Shown here: positions 46,320 to 57,763 of the stretch, one piece after another
Position numbering within the stretch: position 1 is the stretch's first letter
Layout of the letters: every line of letters starts with the position of its first letter
Origin: Apiotrichum sp. Y4204
Taxonomy: Eukaryota > Basidiomycota > Tremellomycetes > Trichosporonales > Trichosporonaceae
Direction: 5' to 3'
Length of the DNA: 64,000 nucleotides
Assembly (NCBI GenBank): GCA_025531455.1
Contig: JAMYHL010000010.1
Location: 1,364,001 to 1,428,000 of the forward strand
Translations under genes and position numbers: made by a program
Notes under the pieces: model-generated
Database searches by the model: none
What the model saw: the letters and a program-made list of their open reading frames with translations, nothing else
Told to the model about the DNA's origin: nothing

Positions 46320-49300
46320 ATGGTACGTATCAAGCCTCACTGTCGACCTCCACCTCGCGTGTTCCCCTTCCCGCTCTGGCATCCCATCGCGTCCCGTCGC
46401 GCGTCGCTGACGTCCAGAACCCGCTTCTCGCGGCGGCCAACGCGGCCAACAACAATGCCGACGACGACAAGCTCTCCGACTATGTCCCCGACTCGCGCGA
46501 CCTCTCCATGTCAAGGGCGGTAAGTGGAGCCAGGGGCGGATGGGAGACGCGATCCACCCGGACGCGTCGTTGGAGCGACCGTGGTGCCGGCTCTTTGCAT
46601 TTTTCGAGCCGGCACCCTTGAGACTCAGATTCCCACCCCGCTTGGAGCATGTCTTCCACGCGCTAACGCCCAGGCATCGGCGACGGGCTCTGACAGCCAT
46701 CACATCAATACGCGCCCCCAGACGCCTGAGCCCGAGGACGGCGAGGACGAGCTTCCCTCAGACGAGGAGATGGACGAGGATGCGCTCATGGGCGGTACCG
46801 TTAGTTTACTCATCTAGTTCTGAACTGACGCGTCGCAGGGAGAAACGCCGTCGGCCAAGCGCCGTGCAGACGCGGCAGCGAAGAGCAAGGCGGCGCGTGA
46901 CGCGCGCAAAGCGCAGCTCGGGGAGATCAGCAAAAAGCGCGGCGCCATCGAGGAAGCAAAGGTATGCCGCTTTGTATGGCTGTGCTGACCCCAAGCTCGC
47001 AGACTCGATGAAGCGCTTCAACTACCTCCTCGGGCAAACCGAGCTCTTCCAGCACTTTATTGATCTCAAGGTGAGCTAGGCCGCGCCAACGAGCTGACAA
47101 CAGCGCCAACGAGAGCCCGAGTTTGCAAAGATGTTGGATGAACAGCTTGCCGCGTCTAAATCCAAGGGCAAAAAGTCTGCGTACGTGGGAACGTTGTGCC
47201 TGGCTGACAACAGCGACAACCGTCATCGCAAATCGGAGAAGGAAGAGGACGAGGAGCTGCTCAAGGATGAGGAGGGTGGCGACGATGAGGCGTATGTGTT
47301 TGAGGAGAGCCCGTCATGTAAGTTGCGCAAGCGGGGATGGGCGCTGACAAGCAGATGTGAAGGGCGGCAAAATGCGTGATTACCAGGTGCAAGGCCTGAA
47401 TTGGATGGTTTCACTGCACCACAACGGCATCAACGGTATCCTGGCGGACGAAATGGTGTGTGCGACAAAGTCTTCACCATACTGACGTCAGGGTCTCGGA
47501 AAGACACTACAGACAATCTCCTTCCTCGGCTACCTCAAGTTCCACCGTGGCATTCATGGGCCCCACCTCATTGTCGTGCCAAAGTCGACGCTCAACAACT
47601 GGGCGCGTGAGGTCGAGAAATGGGTTCCTGGATTCCGGACGTTGGTGCTCCAGGGAACAAAGGAAGAGCGTGCCGAGCTCATCTCGACCAAGATCCTCAC
47701 TCAGCAGTTTGATGTCCTCATCACGTCGTACGAGATGTGCTTGCGCGAGAAGTCAACGCTCAAGAAGTTCAGCTGGGAGTACATTATCATTGACGAGGCC
47801 CACCGTATCAAGAATGTGGACTCGCTTCTGTCTCAGATCATTCGCACCTTCACTTCGCGTGGACGTCTCTTGATTACTGGCACTCCCTTGCAGAACAACC
47901 TGCAAGAGCTGTGGGCGCTGCTCAACTTTATCCTCCCTGATGTCTTCTCCTCAAGCGAAGACTTTGACGAGTGGTTCAAGTCCAAGGAGGGCGACGAACC
48001 AGACGCCATTGTCAAGCAGCTTCACAAGGTGCTGCGCCCCTTCCTTCTGCGTCGTGTCAAGGCGGACGTGGAGCACTCGCTCCTGCCCAAGAAGGAGATC
48101 AACCTCTACGTCGGCATGACCGAGATGCAGCGCAAATGGTACCGCATGCTCCTAGAGAAGGACATTGACGCGGTCAACGGCGCCTCGGGGAAGAAGGAGG
48201 GCAAGACTCGTCTGCTCAACATTGTCATGCAGTTGAGAAAGTGCTGCAACCACCCGTACCGTGAGTAAATCGGAGTCGCCTTTGACATACACTGATGACA
48301 GTGTTCGATGGCGCCGAGCCCGGGCCGCCTTTCACCACCGACGAGCACCTGGTCGACAATGCAGGCAAGATGGTCATTCTTGACAAGCTACTCAAGTCCA
48401 TGAAGGCCAAGGGTTCCCGCGTCCTTATATTCTCCCAGATGAGCCGTGTCCTTGATATTCTTGAGGACTACTGCCAGTTCCGTGGCTTCGAATACTGTCG
48501 TATCGACGGTAACACCGCCCACGAGGACCGTATCAACCAGATCGACGCGTACAACGAGCCCGGCAGCGAAAAGTTCATCTTCCTCCTCACTACCCGTGCC
48601 GGTGGTCTTGGCATCAACCTCGTCACCGCAGACATTGTCGTCCTCTTTGACAGTGACTGGAACCCCCAGGCGGATCTGCAGGCTATGGACCGTGCGCACC
48701 GTATCGGCCAGACGAAGCAGGTGTATGTCTTCCGCTTCATCACGCAAGATGCCGTCGAGGAACGCATTCTGGAGCGTGCTACTCAAAAGTTAAAGCTCGA
48801 CCAGCTGGTCATCCAGGAGGGCCGCGCGCAGCAGAACCAGAAGGGTGAGTCAATTACATTCTGAATTCTTCTGACATACAGTCGGCTCCAACAAGGACGA
48901 ACTTCTGGATATGATCCAGCACGGCGCGGAGAGGATTATCAACAGCTCTACGAGCATGATGGTCGACGAGGACATTGAAGAGATTATCCGCAAGGGCGAG
49001 GACAAGACCAAGGAGCTCAACTCGAAGTATGCCGGCCTCGATCTTGACGCGCTCAACAACTTCCGTTCCGAGTCTCTCATCAACCAGTGGGAGGGCGAGG
49101 ACTTTGCCGCCAAGCGCCGCAACATGATCTGGATCGAGCCCGCCAAGCGTGAGCGCAAGCCGGGCAACTACTCGATCGACCAGTACTACCGCGACAACAT
49201 GAAGGTCTCGGCTCCCAAGTCGGACAAGCCCAAGATCCCCCGCCCGCCAAAGCAGGTGCACATCAACGATTTCCAGTTCTTCCCGCCGCGCCTTGCGGAA

Positions 49301-50245
49301 CTGCAGAACCGGGAATACGATGCGCATCTCAAGGCCCAGAACTATGTCGTCCCGGCTCGCGACCTCGAGGAGGGCGAGACCACAGAAGACATGGAGGCGT
49401 GGCGCGCCGAGGAGCAGGCGCGCATCGACAAGGGTGAGTTAGTACACTGCAGTTAAAACTAACTCTCAGCGGAGCCGCTTACCGAGGACGAGGTGGCGGA
49501 GAAGGAGCAGCTGGCCGAGGACGGTTTTGGTGACTGGCAGCGCCGCCACTTCCACGCCTTTATCAAGGCGATGGAGCGGTATGGCCGTGACCAGCTCGAC
49601 CTGGCTGTCAAGGAGGTTGCCGACAAGGAAGAGGACGAGGTCCGCGCCTATGCCAAGGTGTTCTTTGAGCGCTACGCGGAGATCAAGGGTGGGTACAAAC
49701 CGCGGCTCCCGCATCTGACCTCAGACGGCGACAAGTACATGGACCGCATCAAGTCGGGCGAGGAGAAGATCCGCGAGCAGGGCGAAAAGATCACGGCCCT
49801 GCACAAAAAGGTCAAGGGGTACAACCACCCGATGCAGGAGCTCAAGATCCAGTACGGGCAGAACAAGGGCAAGTCGTACTCTGACGAGGAGGACCGGTTC
49901 CTGCTCGTGCGGATGCACCACCACGGCATTGACCGCGACGACTGCTACGAGCTCATCAAGCGCGACATTGGCGAGTGGCCGCTTTTCCGCTTTGACTGGT
50001 TTTTCAAGAGCCGCACGCCCGAGGAGCTGCGCCGCCGCGGCGCAACGCTCCTGCTGTGTATCATGAAGGACGCAAAGGACGAGGAGGACAAGAAGCCGGC
50101 AAAGGGCGGCAAGAAGCGCCAGTTTGACGACCTCAAGTCGGGTGCCGCCTCGCGCGACACCACCCCAAGCGCTGCAGGGGACAAGAAACGTGAGCTAGCT
50201 GACGCTCCGTAAGCTGACAATGCAGCGAAGAAGGCAAAGAAATAG
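46320..50245 (+). CDS. ISW2: ISWI-family chromatin remodelling ATPase
   Basis: Thirteen exons give 1104 residues. Exon 1 is just the ATG (46320-46322), followed by 46418-46519, 46674-46799, 46839-46961, 46996-47070, 47104-47180, 47214-47317, 47355-47455, 47492-48260, 48302-48844, 48882-49433, 49470-50189 and 50226-50245. Exon 5 uses an AAG acceptor and intron 3 a GTTAGT donor. SNF2 motifs are complete: DEMGLGKT (intron 8 splits it), DEAH at about 338-341, [10 protein letters not shown], then helicase-[14 protein letters not shown] and [11 protein letters not shown]. The C-terminus has the HAND-SANT-SLIDE set: [33 protein letters not shown], and [23 protein letters not shown] proteins slide and space nucleosomes. 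Isw1 versus Isw2 is not resolved by eye; the length fits either. The last exon adds a small basic PKKAKK tail. Confidence 0.96.
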
Positions 50246-50745
50246 ACTGCCAACACGAGTTAGTAGACCGCGAGGTCATGTTTTCCTTAGGCCTGTATTG
50301 TAGAGTTCTTGTCGTATGCAGCGTGTTATGAAAACCAGAGGCTCAGAGGCCCGGCAGGTGGCAGCCAGATGTATACTATTGTCGTGATGGCATGAAGCCC
50401 AGACGTGCATACTGTATAGTGTATAGACGACATGAGGCCAAGGAGAAGGAAACGTCATGAAAGTGGTATTGTGGTGCAGTGCGACGGCCAAGCGCATCGG
50501 CACGCTGTGTACATGTGGAATTGGAATTGTGCGGAGGGACAGGGGACGGGGAAAAATGCGGGGTGCTGCGGCGGCATTACATGGGTCTGCTGTGAAGAGG
50601 TTGGGTGCGCTAGTGGTAGACAAGAGACAGCGGGTATGAGGGCGGTTGGACAAGAGCAGAAGCAAAAAGGAAAAAAGAAATGGTGACACGAGCGGGACGA
50701 ATGGTAATTGAAAACGAGGCGGTATAGCTCCAAAGTGGTGGTATC
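50246..50745. other. Convergent intergenic region
   Basis: 500 bases between the 3' ends of ISWI (+) and the kinase gene (-). No gene or clear structure seen; presumably two 3' untranslated regions. Confidence 0.5.
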
Positions 50746-53700
50746 TTAATGCGTGAGCGTCTCGCAGCGGTCGACAATGGTCTGGTAGATAAACTTGAAC
50801 GACCATACCGAGCCCCGAAGACGCTTGATGCTGAGCAAATAGAGTCCGTTGAGATTCTTGATGCGACACAGCTCGACAACAAACTTGACTTCGTCGCCAT
50901 TGTCAATCGAGTGTTCGCCATACAGCGGGGAGATCTCGCCGCCCTCGGTAGTGGCCGGGTGCGCGAGGATGTCGCTATCGCTGCGGGGGATGGAGCCGTG
51001 ACCCGAGTACGAGCTGCCGCGGCGCAAAAGCATGTCCTTCAGGCCGGCGATGCCGCCAGCATGAGCCACGGAGGGAGAGCGGCCATCTGCACCCGATGAC
51101 TTGTGGACCGACGTCGACGAGCCCATCGCAGCCATGCGTGCAAATGGTCCAGTGGAAAGACCGGTGGTGGGTCCAGCTTTACGACGACGCACACGAGTGC
51201 AGCGGAAGCGGAACTCGGCCTCCTCCTTGATCTCAATGCCCATGGTCTGGAGGACACGGCGAGCCTCGGCCATGATCTCCTGCGGCGACTGAGAACTAAG
51301 GGCCGACTGATCAACAAGGCCGGTGTGCAGACGCAGCTTGCCCTCATCGCCTCGAGGGATAGGCGAAGTCGGGGTAAGCGGTGAGGATGGCGTAATAGGC
51401 GACGAGCTGCCCTTGGCCTTGGACGGCGTGACACGCTGCGACTTTGACCGCGTTGGGATGCCGGACCGCTCTGGGGTGGACAGTTTCCCAGTGTCCACAG
51501 TCGGCTGGGGTTCGACGTTGGCTTTGCTGCTAGCCGGCGCAAGAGGCTGACGGGTGAATTCCGGCCCGGTCTTCACCTTGACTGAAGCCTTCTCCTTTGG
51601 CTCCGGAGTAGGTTCCTCCTGGATGACAATGATCGGGCTAGTGTCCACAGTTTGGGCGACACTGCTGGTCTCCGAGACGGCCGCGTGATCCATCGACATG
51701 CGGGGACGCGAGGTAGTCTGAACAGTGCGTTCTGTGCCCACATTGCTGACCGTGCCAGAGTCGGCGCGGATTCCGGCGTGGATAGTTGTGAGCGAGTCCT
51801 TGGCGGACTTGCGGCGGAACCAGTCCATGACACGCTTGGCGGTGCTCGTAGTTGCCGGGCGAGCAGACTCGTCGCGGTCGACGGTGACAAAGGAAGGCGC
51901 ACCCTGGCTCTGCTGGTCGTGCGGGCGGATACCCTGGGGACCGACGACGACCGGCGGAGCGATGGAGGACGTCGTGGAGGCACCGTCCGGGGTAGCAGTG
52001 CGGCTTGACAGGAGGTTGAGCGTCTTGCGACGCGTCTTCTTCGCGTCCGCTCCCGGGCTCTGGCTGACGCTCCCCTGTGTCGCGGTCGGTTGATACATTG
52101 ACTGGGTCTTGCTGTGCTTGGACACGGGAATGTAGCTGGACCGAGGAAGAGACACATCCGATGGATTCGACTGACCAAGCAGCTTGGCAAGCCCAAACTT
52201 GTCGAGGGACATGCCCTTGCGGGTTCGGCTCGCACGTTTGGCAGCGGTACTCGGGCCACGCGATGGCGGAAGAAGAGGAGAGTCGGGCAATGTCGACGAC
52301 GCCTGTTGCTGTGGAGTGGCAGCTCCCGGGGGGAGAGAGGCGCGGTGCGATGACCGGTAAGAGGAGCGGGCACGAGGCGTCTGGTCCGTCTGGGGAAGGC
52401 GTGATGTAGCCGACTTGGGAGTAGAAATGGGAGTGGAAACTGCGGGCTCGCTGGTGCTCTCGGGCTCGTCGCGCTTGCGGCTCGCGCTCTGCGGTGTTGA
52501 CGGCAGGGGAGGAGTAGGAGGACGGGAAGCCACGGCCGACGCAGTCGTCGGTTCAGAGGCCACAGGGACAACCTCCTTTGGCGGCTCAGACGCCGGCATT
52601 TCAGCCTTCTCAGACTTCTCCGACGCTTCCATGTCGGAAGCAGACTCGATTTCCGTGTCTCCGGCCTGCGGGACGTTCAAATTGTTGCGAGGCGGAGTAG
52701 CGGGCGATGGCGTGTCGCGGGCGTCTTCCTTCGAGTTTGCGCTTCCGAGATCCGGGCGAACCTGCTCCCATGACATCTCTCCATCGTACTCGACCTGGAT
52801 CGTGTGACGGTTCTTGTTGGCCGACATGGGTGCCTTTGACCGCGGCGTGGGCGTGTCGAGCTCTGTCGAGTCGGAAGGACGCTTGACAGAGCTGTTGCGA
52901 GTCGGGGTCTGCTGACCCGAGGGCGGCTCTGTTGTTGACACAACGGGCAGCGTTGCGTTCCGCTCCATCTCCGGAGGGCGAGCGTGTGCCGAGTGTTCAG
53001 AGACAGACGGGTACAGACCCGCGTTGTTGAGGTGCTCGGGCACGGTGATGGTCCCCGGGAGCGCGCTGCGGTGACGGTGGTCCTTGACGCGGCGCTGCTG
53101 GTCGGCTGAGCTGAGAGTCATCCCGGCACTCGTGCTCTGGCTGCGCTGAAGGGCCTTGACAAGCTTGGCCTCCTGCTGAAGACGTCTACGAGTAGCCAGG
53201 TCCCGCTTGGCCTGCTGGCTTTTGCGTATCATATTGTCAGCGAATATGAGCTCATGCTCGTTGACTGAGCGCTCGAACAGCGCGTGGTGCGGCTCCAGCC
53301 ATGGGTGCTCCTCGATCATGGCAATCGTTCCACGGTCCTGGGGATTCGGGACAAGCATGACCAGTAGCAAGTGCTTGGCAACCTCAGACATGTGGTCGGG
53401 GAAGTTGAGGGGGGTGCTCATGATGTACTTGTAGAGCAGGTTGATGTTGTCGCCATCAGGATTTGCGGGGTCGTCATCATAGGGAAGGTAGCCTGAGAGC
53501 ATGGCGTAGAGAATAACGCCGCACGACCAGACATCAACAGCGGTGCCGACGTAGAGCCCTTCTGTAACGACCAGCTCCGGCGCCGCGTAGCAGGGCGAAC
53601 CGCAGCTCGTGGACATGAGGTCATCCTCGTCACGCTCAAAACGGTTGGCAAAACCAAAGTCGGTGATGATAATGTTGCGGTGCTTATCGAGCAGGAGGTT

Positions 53701-54795
53701 CTCCAGCTTCAAGTCGCGGTGAACAATGTGCTTCTGGTGCAGGTAGTCGACACCGGAGATGAGCTGCGCGAACAGCCGCGATGCGTCCTTCTCCTTGAGG
53801 TATCGATTGGCGAGAATATAATCGAAGAGCTCGCCACCTGCCACCATCAGCTTGGGCCCAAACATCAACACGCTCCACGACCAACTCACCGCCTGCAAAC
53901 TCGAGCACGATGCCAATGTACTTTGCCGTATCAATGACGTCGAGCATACGCACAATGTTGGGGTGCTTCAGTTGCTGTGCTGTCAGCGTGTGTGTCGCCA
54001 CTTGAGAAGTATAAACAAAGATGGACCCACCCTCAAGACTTCAATCTCCCGCTCCACCTTGTTTGCGCGCTGCTCATCCTCTAAGGTCCCCCTTCGGATG
54101 AGCTTGATCGCCACCTCGACACCATAATCGCTGTGAACGCCGAGCTTGACCTTGCCAAACTCTCCTTCCCCGAGCGTCTGAAGCAGAATGTAGTGGCCCA
54201 GCGCGATCATCGGTCGTGTTGGGTGGGCCTGTTTGAACGCGTGGACGGAGGGATGAAGGACGTATTCGTCAGAGAGATATTCAGCTTTCGGGGGAGACGC
54301 CTGGACAAGAGCAGACGGGTTGTGCGATTGACGTTTCCGCGCCTGAGCAGATGCCGTGGCCGCTGCAGCTGCAGCCTGCGCCGAGTGGGAGTGAGAGGAT
54401 GCCTGTGCGGTGGACATTGATGCTGTTGCTTCTGGGAGGGGAAGGGGCATTGAAGGGGCAAGTGTTGCTCGATGCTGGTGGTGCTGGTACGAGGGCCTCG
54501 CCGCCCCCGCTGCTGCAGAAGTCGTTGATGCAGAACTGGGGCCCTGGTGTGGCAAGCAAGATCCGAACTCGTCGATGATAGTCTGGTATGCAGAAGTGCG
54601 GGAGGTTCCTGGCCGCGATGAAGAAACCGATGCCCGCGTGGTGGAAGCAGTGGATGGGCGCGAGTGCTGTGATGCTGCAACGACAGGAGCAAGCGGCGAG
54701 GGGTATCTAGCTGTCGGCTCGTCGATGGACTTGCGCGCAGATGGAGGCGCAAACGGGTCGGACGCAGACATGGAATAGGAGAGAACTGAAGTCAT
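50746..54795 (-). CDS. KIN4: Kin4-type CAMKL serine/threonine kinase
   Basis: Three exons (54795-54031, 53974-53890, 53837-50746) encode 1313 residues; introns are 56 and 52 bases. A Ser/Ala-rich N-terminus precedes the kinase domain (about 200-465): GEGEFGKV P-loop (about 209), VAIKLIRRG Lys (about 231), [39 protein letters not shown]. The [22 protein letters not shown] insert fits the Kin4/Ppk1 group. About 750 disordered residues follow, and the end has a KA1-like lipid-binding domain: [14 protein letters not shown], then [24 protein letters not shown]. Yeast Kin4 acts in spindle position control; other CAMKL kinases with KA1 domains govern polarity, so the role is open. An in-frame ATG at 54771 is an alternative start. 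Long upstream pyrimidine-rich leader. Confidence 0.88.
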
Positions 54796-57214
54796 GAGGG
54801 GTGTGGATGGTGGCAATCGCGCACGCTGGCAGGAGGAGGGCGGCCGGAGAGGGGGTGAGGCCGGGCAGGAGGCGTAGACGGGTGACCACGGGGGCAGTCC
54901 ACGAGGGGGATGGATGGAGTGAGTGTGCACAGCGCACTGGCAGCCAAAAAGGAGCGAGACACCTGCCTGCTGGGTTCAAGTCGCGGGGGGGAGCCAGGAA
55001 GCTATCAGAACAGGGCTGAAGAGGCGCACAATGGACGCGACGGTTCGGCTACAGTGTGACGTGCAGGGTCACTCTTGCGCAACAAGGGAATGTTCGTCCA
55101 AGAAATCGACCGCGGTGGATGCTCGGCGGTGGCGGGGCCCTTGCCAAATGGTTAGAGTACTTTGACCTCTGCACAGAAGAGCACAAAAGGAAAAAAAAAG
55201 AGGGGTTCGGGGGTGACAGTGCAATGGCGTCGTGGGGAGGTAACGATGGCGGTGGGGTATGATGAAATGGCAAGACAGCGTCAGAAGCCAGGAGTGGGGA
55301 AAGAGGATAAGGGGGTGGAAGAGGCGAAGAGGGTCGAGCGACGGGCACGGCAAAAGGATCGACAGTCGATGTCAGCACATTCGATGAGACAAGAGGAGAA
55401 GAGAGGGGAGAAGCAAGAGTCCAGTGGGGAGACAACGAAGGAGGGAGAGAGGAATTGGAGGGGAGATATTATGGAGAGGGAGCGAGCGTGTTGTGTTGTG
55501 TGTAGATGATGTGTGTACAAGTGGAGTGGGACGCGGAAGAGAGATGGACAGGCAGAGAGACACGGTCCGGCAAGGACGAGTTGTCTGTCCAGCGCGCGTC
55601 GAGGATCGAGGAATGGGATGGGATAGGATGGGACTCGATGGTAATGCTCTCGACAACTCGTACTGCCGTATGCTGTCGCGGGCAGAGCGTGGATGTGGGC
55701 GGGAGAGTGCGGGGAACGCGCCTCGTCCTCTTGCTGTCGAGAACAGATGAGAGCTCGAGAGCCCGAGGCTAAGGGGAGGAGTAAAAACTGGCCTCAGGGT
55801 TGTAGGGAACGCCCCCGACCCCGACCCCGACCGGCAGAGGCGTGCGTCTAGTGTCCGCTGCAAAATGTCCATCGATGGCATACGCGCGCGTGTCTCACGT
55901 GTGCTCTCGGGGTGGAAACGACACCAAAAGGCCAAAAGGGAGTACAGAGTACGCTATTGCAAGCCAGCCACGCCACCCAAAACCCTCCTGGCCATCCCTG
56001 GCGCTCCTGGCTCCTGGCGTCTTGCCGGTTCAGGCTCCATGAGCCGTGAGCCGTGACCCGGAGGTATAAGCCACACACGGTACTCTCGCTACTCTAGGGA
56101 CCCTGCACCGAGGCCACGATCATGCAAGCTGCGCACCCAAGGCAGGCCAGTTCTTCTAGTCCTTTGACTGGAAGGGTCGCTGTTGGGGTCCGGACTGTTT
56201 GGGCGGGTGGTCCGGGATCCGGGTACACGCGAAGGTGTGTCTGGCAGCGTGCAGTGTAACGTACAGGGCAGACAAGGGTGCAAAGGGTTCCGTGTGGCCG
56301 CGTGCACAAAGGCCTACAAACGGAGAAAAGCGAGCACCAAGGACCATCGCGGACGAGAAGGGGTAAAGTACGAGGGGAAGGGGAAGCCGGAAAGATGCGT
56401 GTCTTACTCACAAACTCTGTAGATCCTTTGCCGGTTCGTAGTCCCCCTGTCTGACAGCTGACAGACAGCAACGGGAGGGGCGGGGTGAAATGCTCGTGAA
56501 AGACGCAGCTCGACGAGACGAGGCGATGGGATCGAGTGAGGCGCTTGGAGGCGTCGCGCCGGAGCGGTACGCGGCTTGGAGGCGTCGTTCGGAAAGCGGA
56601 CCGTGCGAGCGCCGGCCACTGGCGGCTGAGCAGAGGCGAGCAAAGGAAGAAGGAAAGCTGTCGATGCAAGCGCGGAGTAGAATGGCAGAGAAAGAGGAGC
56701 AAAAGAGTGGGGAGGGGAGTGAAGCAGGGAGGATGAAGGTGCCGGGTTGAGGATTGAGGATCAAGGACTTGACCCAGACCTGAAAGGGATTCCGGCGCCG
56801 CAGGTAAGGGACCCCACAATAAATGCCACCACGGGCACGAGTGCGGTCGAGCCGGGGCTCAGGATGCACAGAGAATGGGTGTGCAGATGGGGAATGGTCC
56901 AGTCCACTGCGTGCACAGAGCTCGGAGCTTGCGGCTTACGCACCAAACAGGTGTGTGGTGTGGTGTTGGTCGAAAAGGGGATGTAGCGTAAGGGATCCTC
57001 TGACCGTGCGCAATGACACACGGTGCTGCTTGGCTGTAACGATGCAATGCAATGCAAAAATGCAGATGGCGGCGACGGTTGGAATGCCGATGACGATGCG
57101 GGGCGGAGTGCGAGGAGACTGGCCGAGAATGGCAATGGGGGAGCAAGAAGGGTGAGGCGATGAGTTACCGGAGAAGGGAAGAGTTGAGTAAAGAGGGACC
57201 TCGAGGAGAGGGGG

Positions 57215-57233
57215 TGATGATGATGATGATGAT
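57215..57233 (+). repeat. GAT trinucleotide run
   Basis: Six tandem GAT units, with a second shorter one around 57280-57290. Noncoding on current evidence. Confidence 0.8.
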
Positions 57234-57735
57234 GTGAGGCCGCGATATGAAGAAGGGGAGTGACTATTGCTGCTGCTGATGATGATGAGAGGGCTAAGAG
57301 AGAAGCAGCAGAAGCAGAAGGGGGAGGGAGAGGGCGTGTTGCAGACGAAGAGGCGATTGTTTGTTCAATTGGGTGCAGTCAAGAAATGAAACATTATACA
57401 GCCAGGCGGGAAGCGTTTCTTCTGGCTCAGAGCAATTCACACTCGTCCTCTGTCTCGGTCTCTGACTCTGCATTTCCTTGTCTCTAGAGCTATGCATCCT
57501 TAGGACGACGCAAACTTTGGTTTCAATGTCAGTTGCCAGTGTTTGGATGTTTGGGTCTCTCCCTCTGGAAAGGCACAGAAAAGCTCAACAACACTGGCCA
57601 AGAGAGTGCACTAAGAAGAGGTCAACAACAACACGACAGCTACAGCATGCTGTACAGGACAGGGGCCGTAAACGCAGAGAGAGAAAGGAGGTTGCCGTTT
57701 CTCAGGCACATCAACCGTAAAAAATAAATAGAGAG

Positions 57736-57763
57736 AAAAAAAAAAAAAAAGAAAAAAAAAAAA
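57736..57763 (+). repeat. Poly-A tract
   Basis: About 27 adenines interrupted by one G, followed by an AT-rich stretch with TAATAATAATAA near 57845-57862. On the minus strand it is a poly-T/pyrimidine tract far upstream of the kinase gene. Confidence 0.9.
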
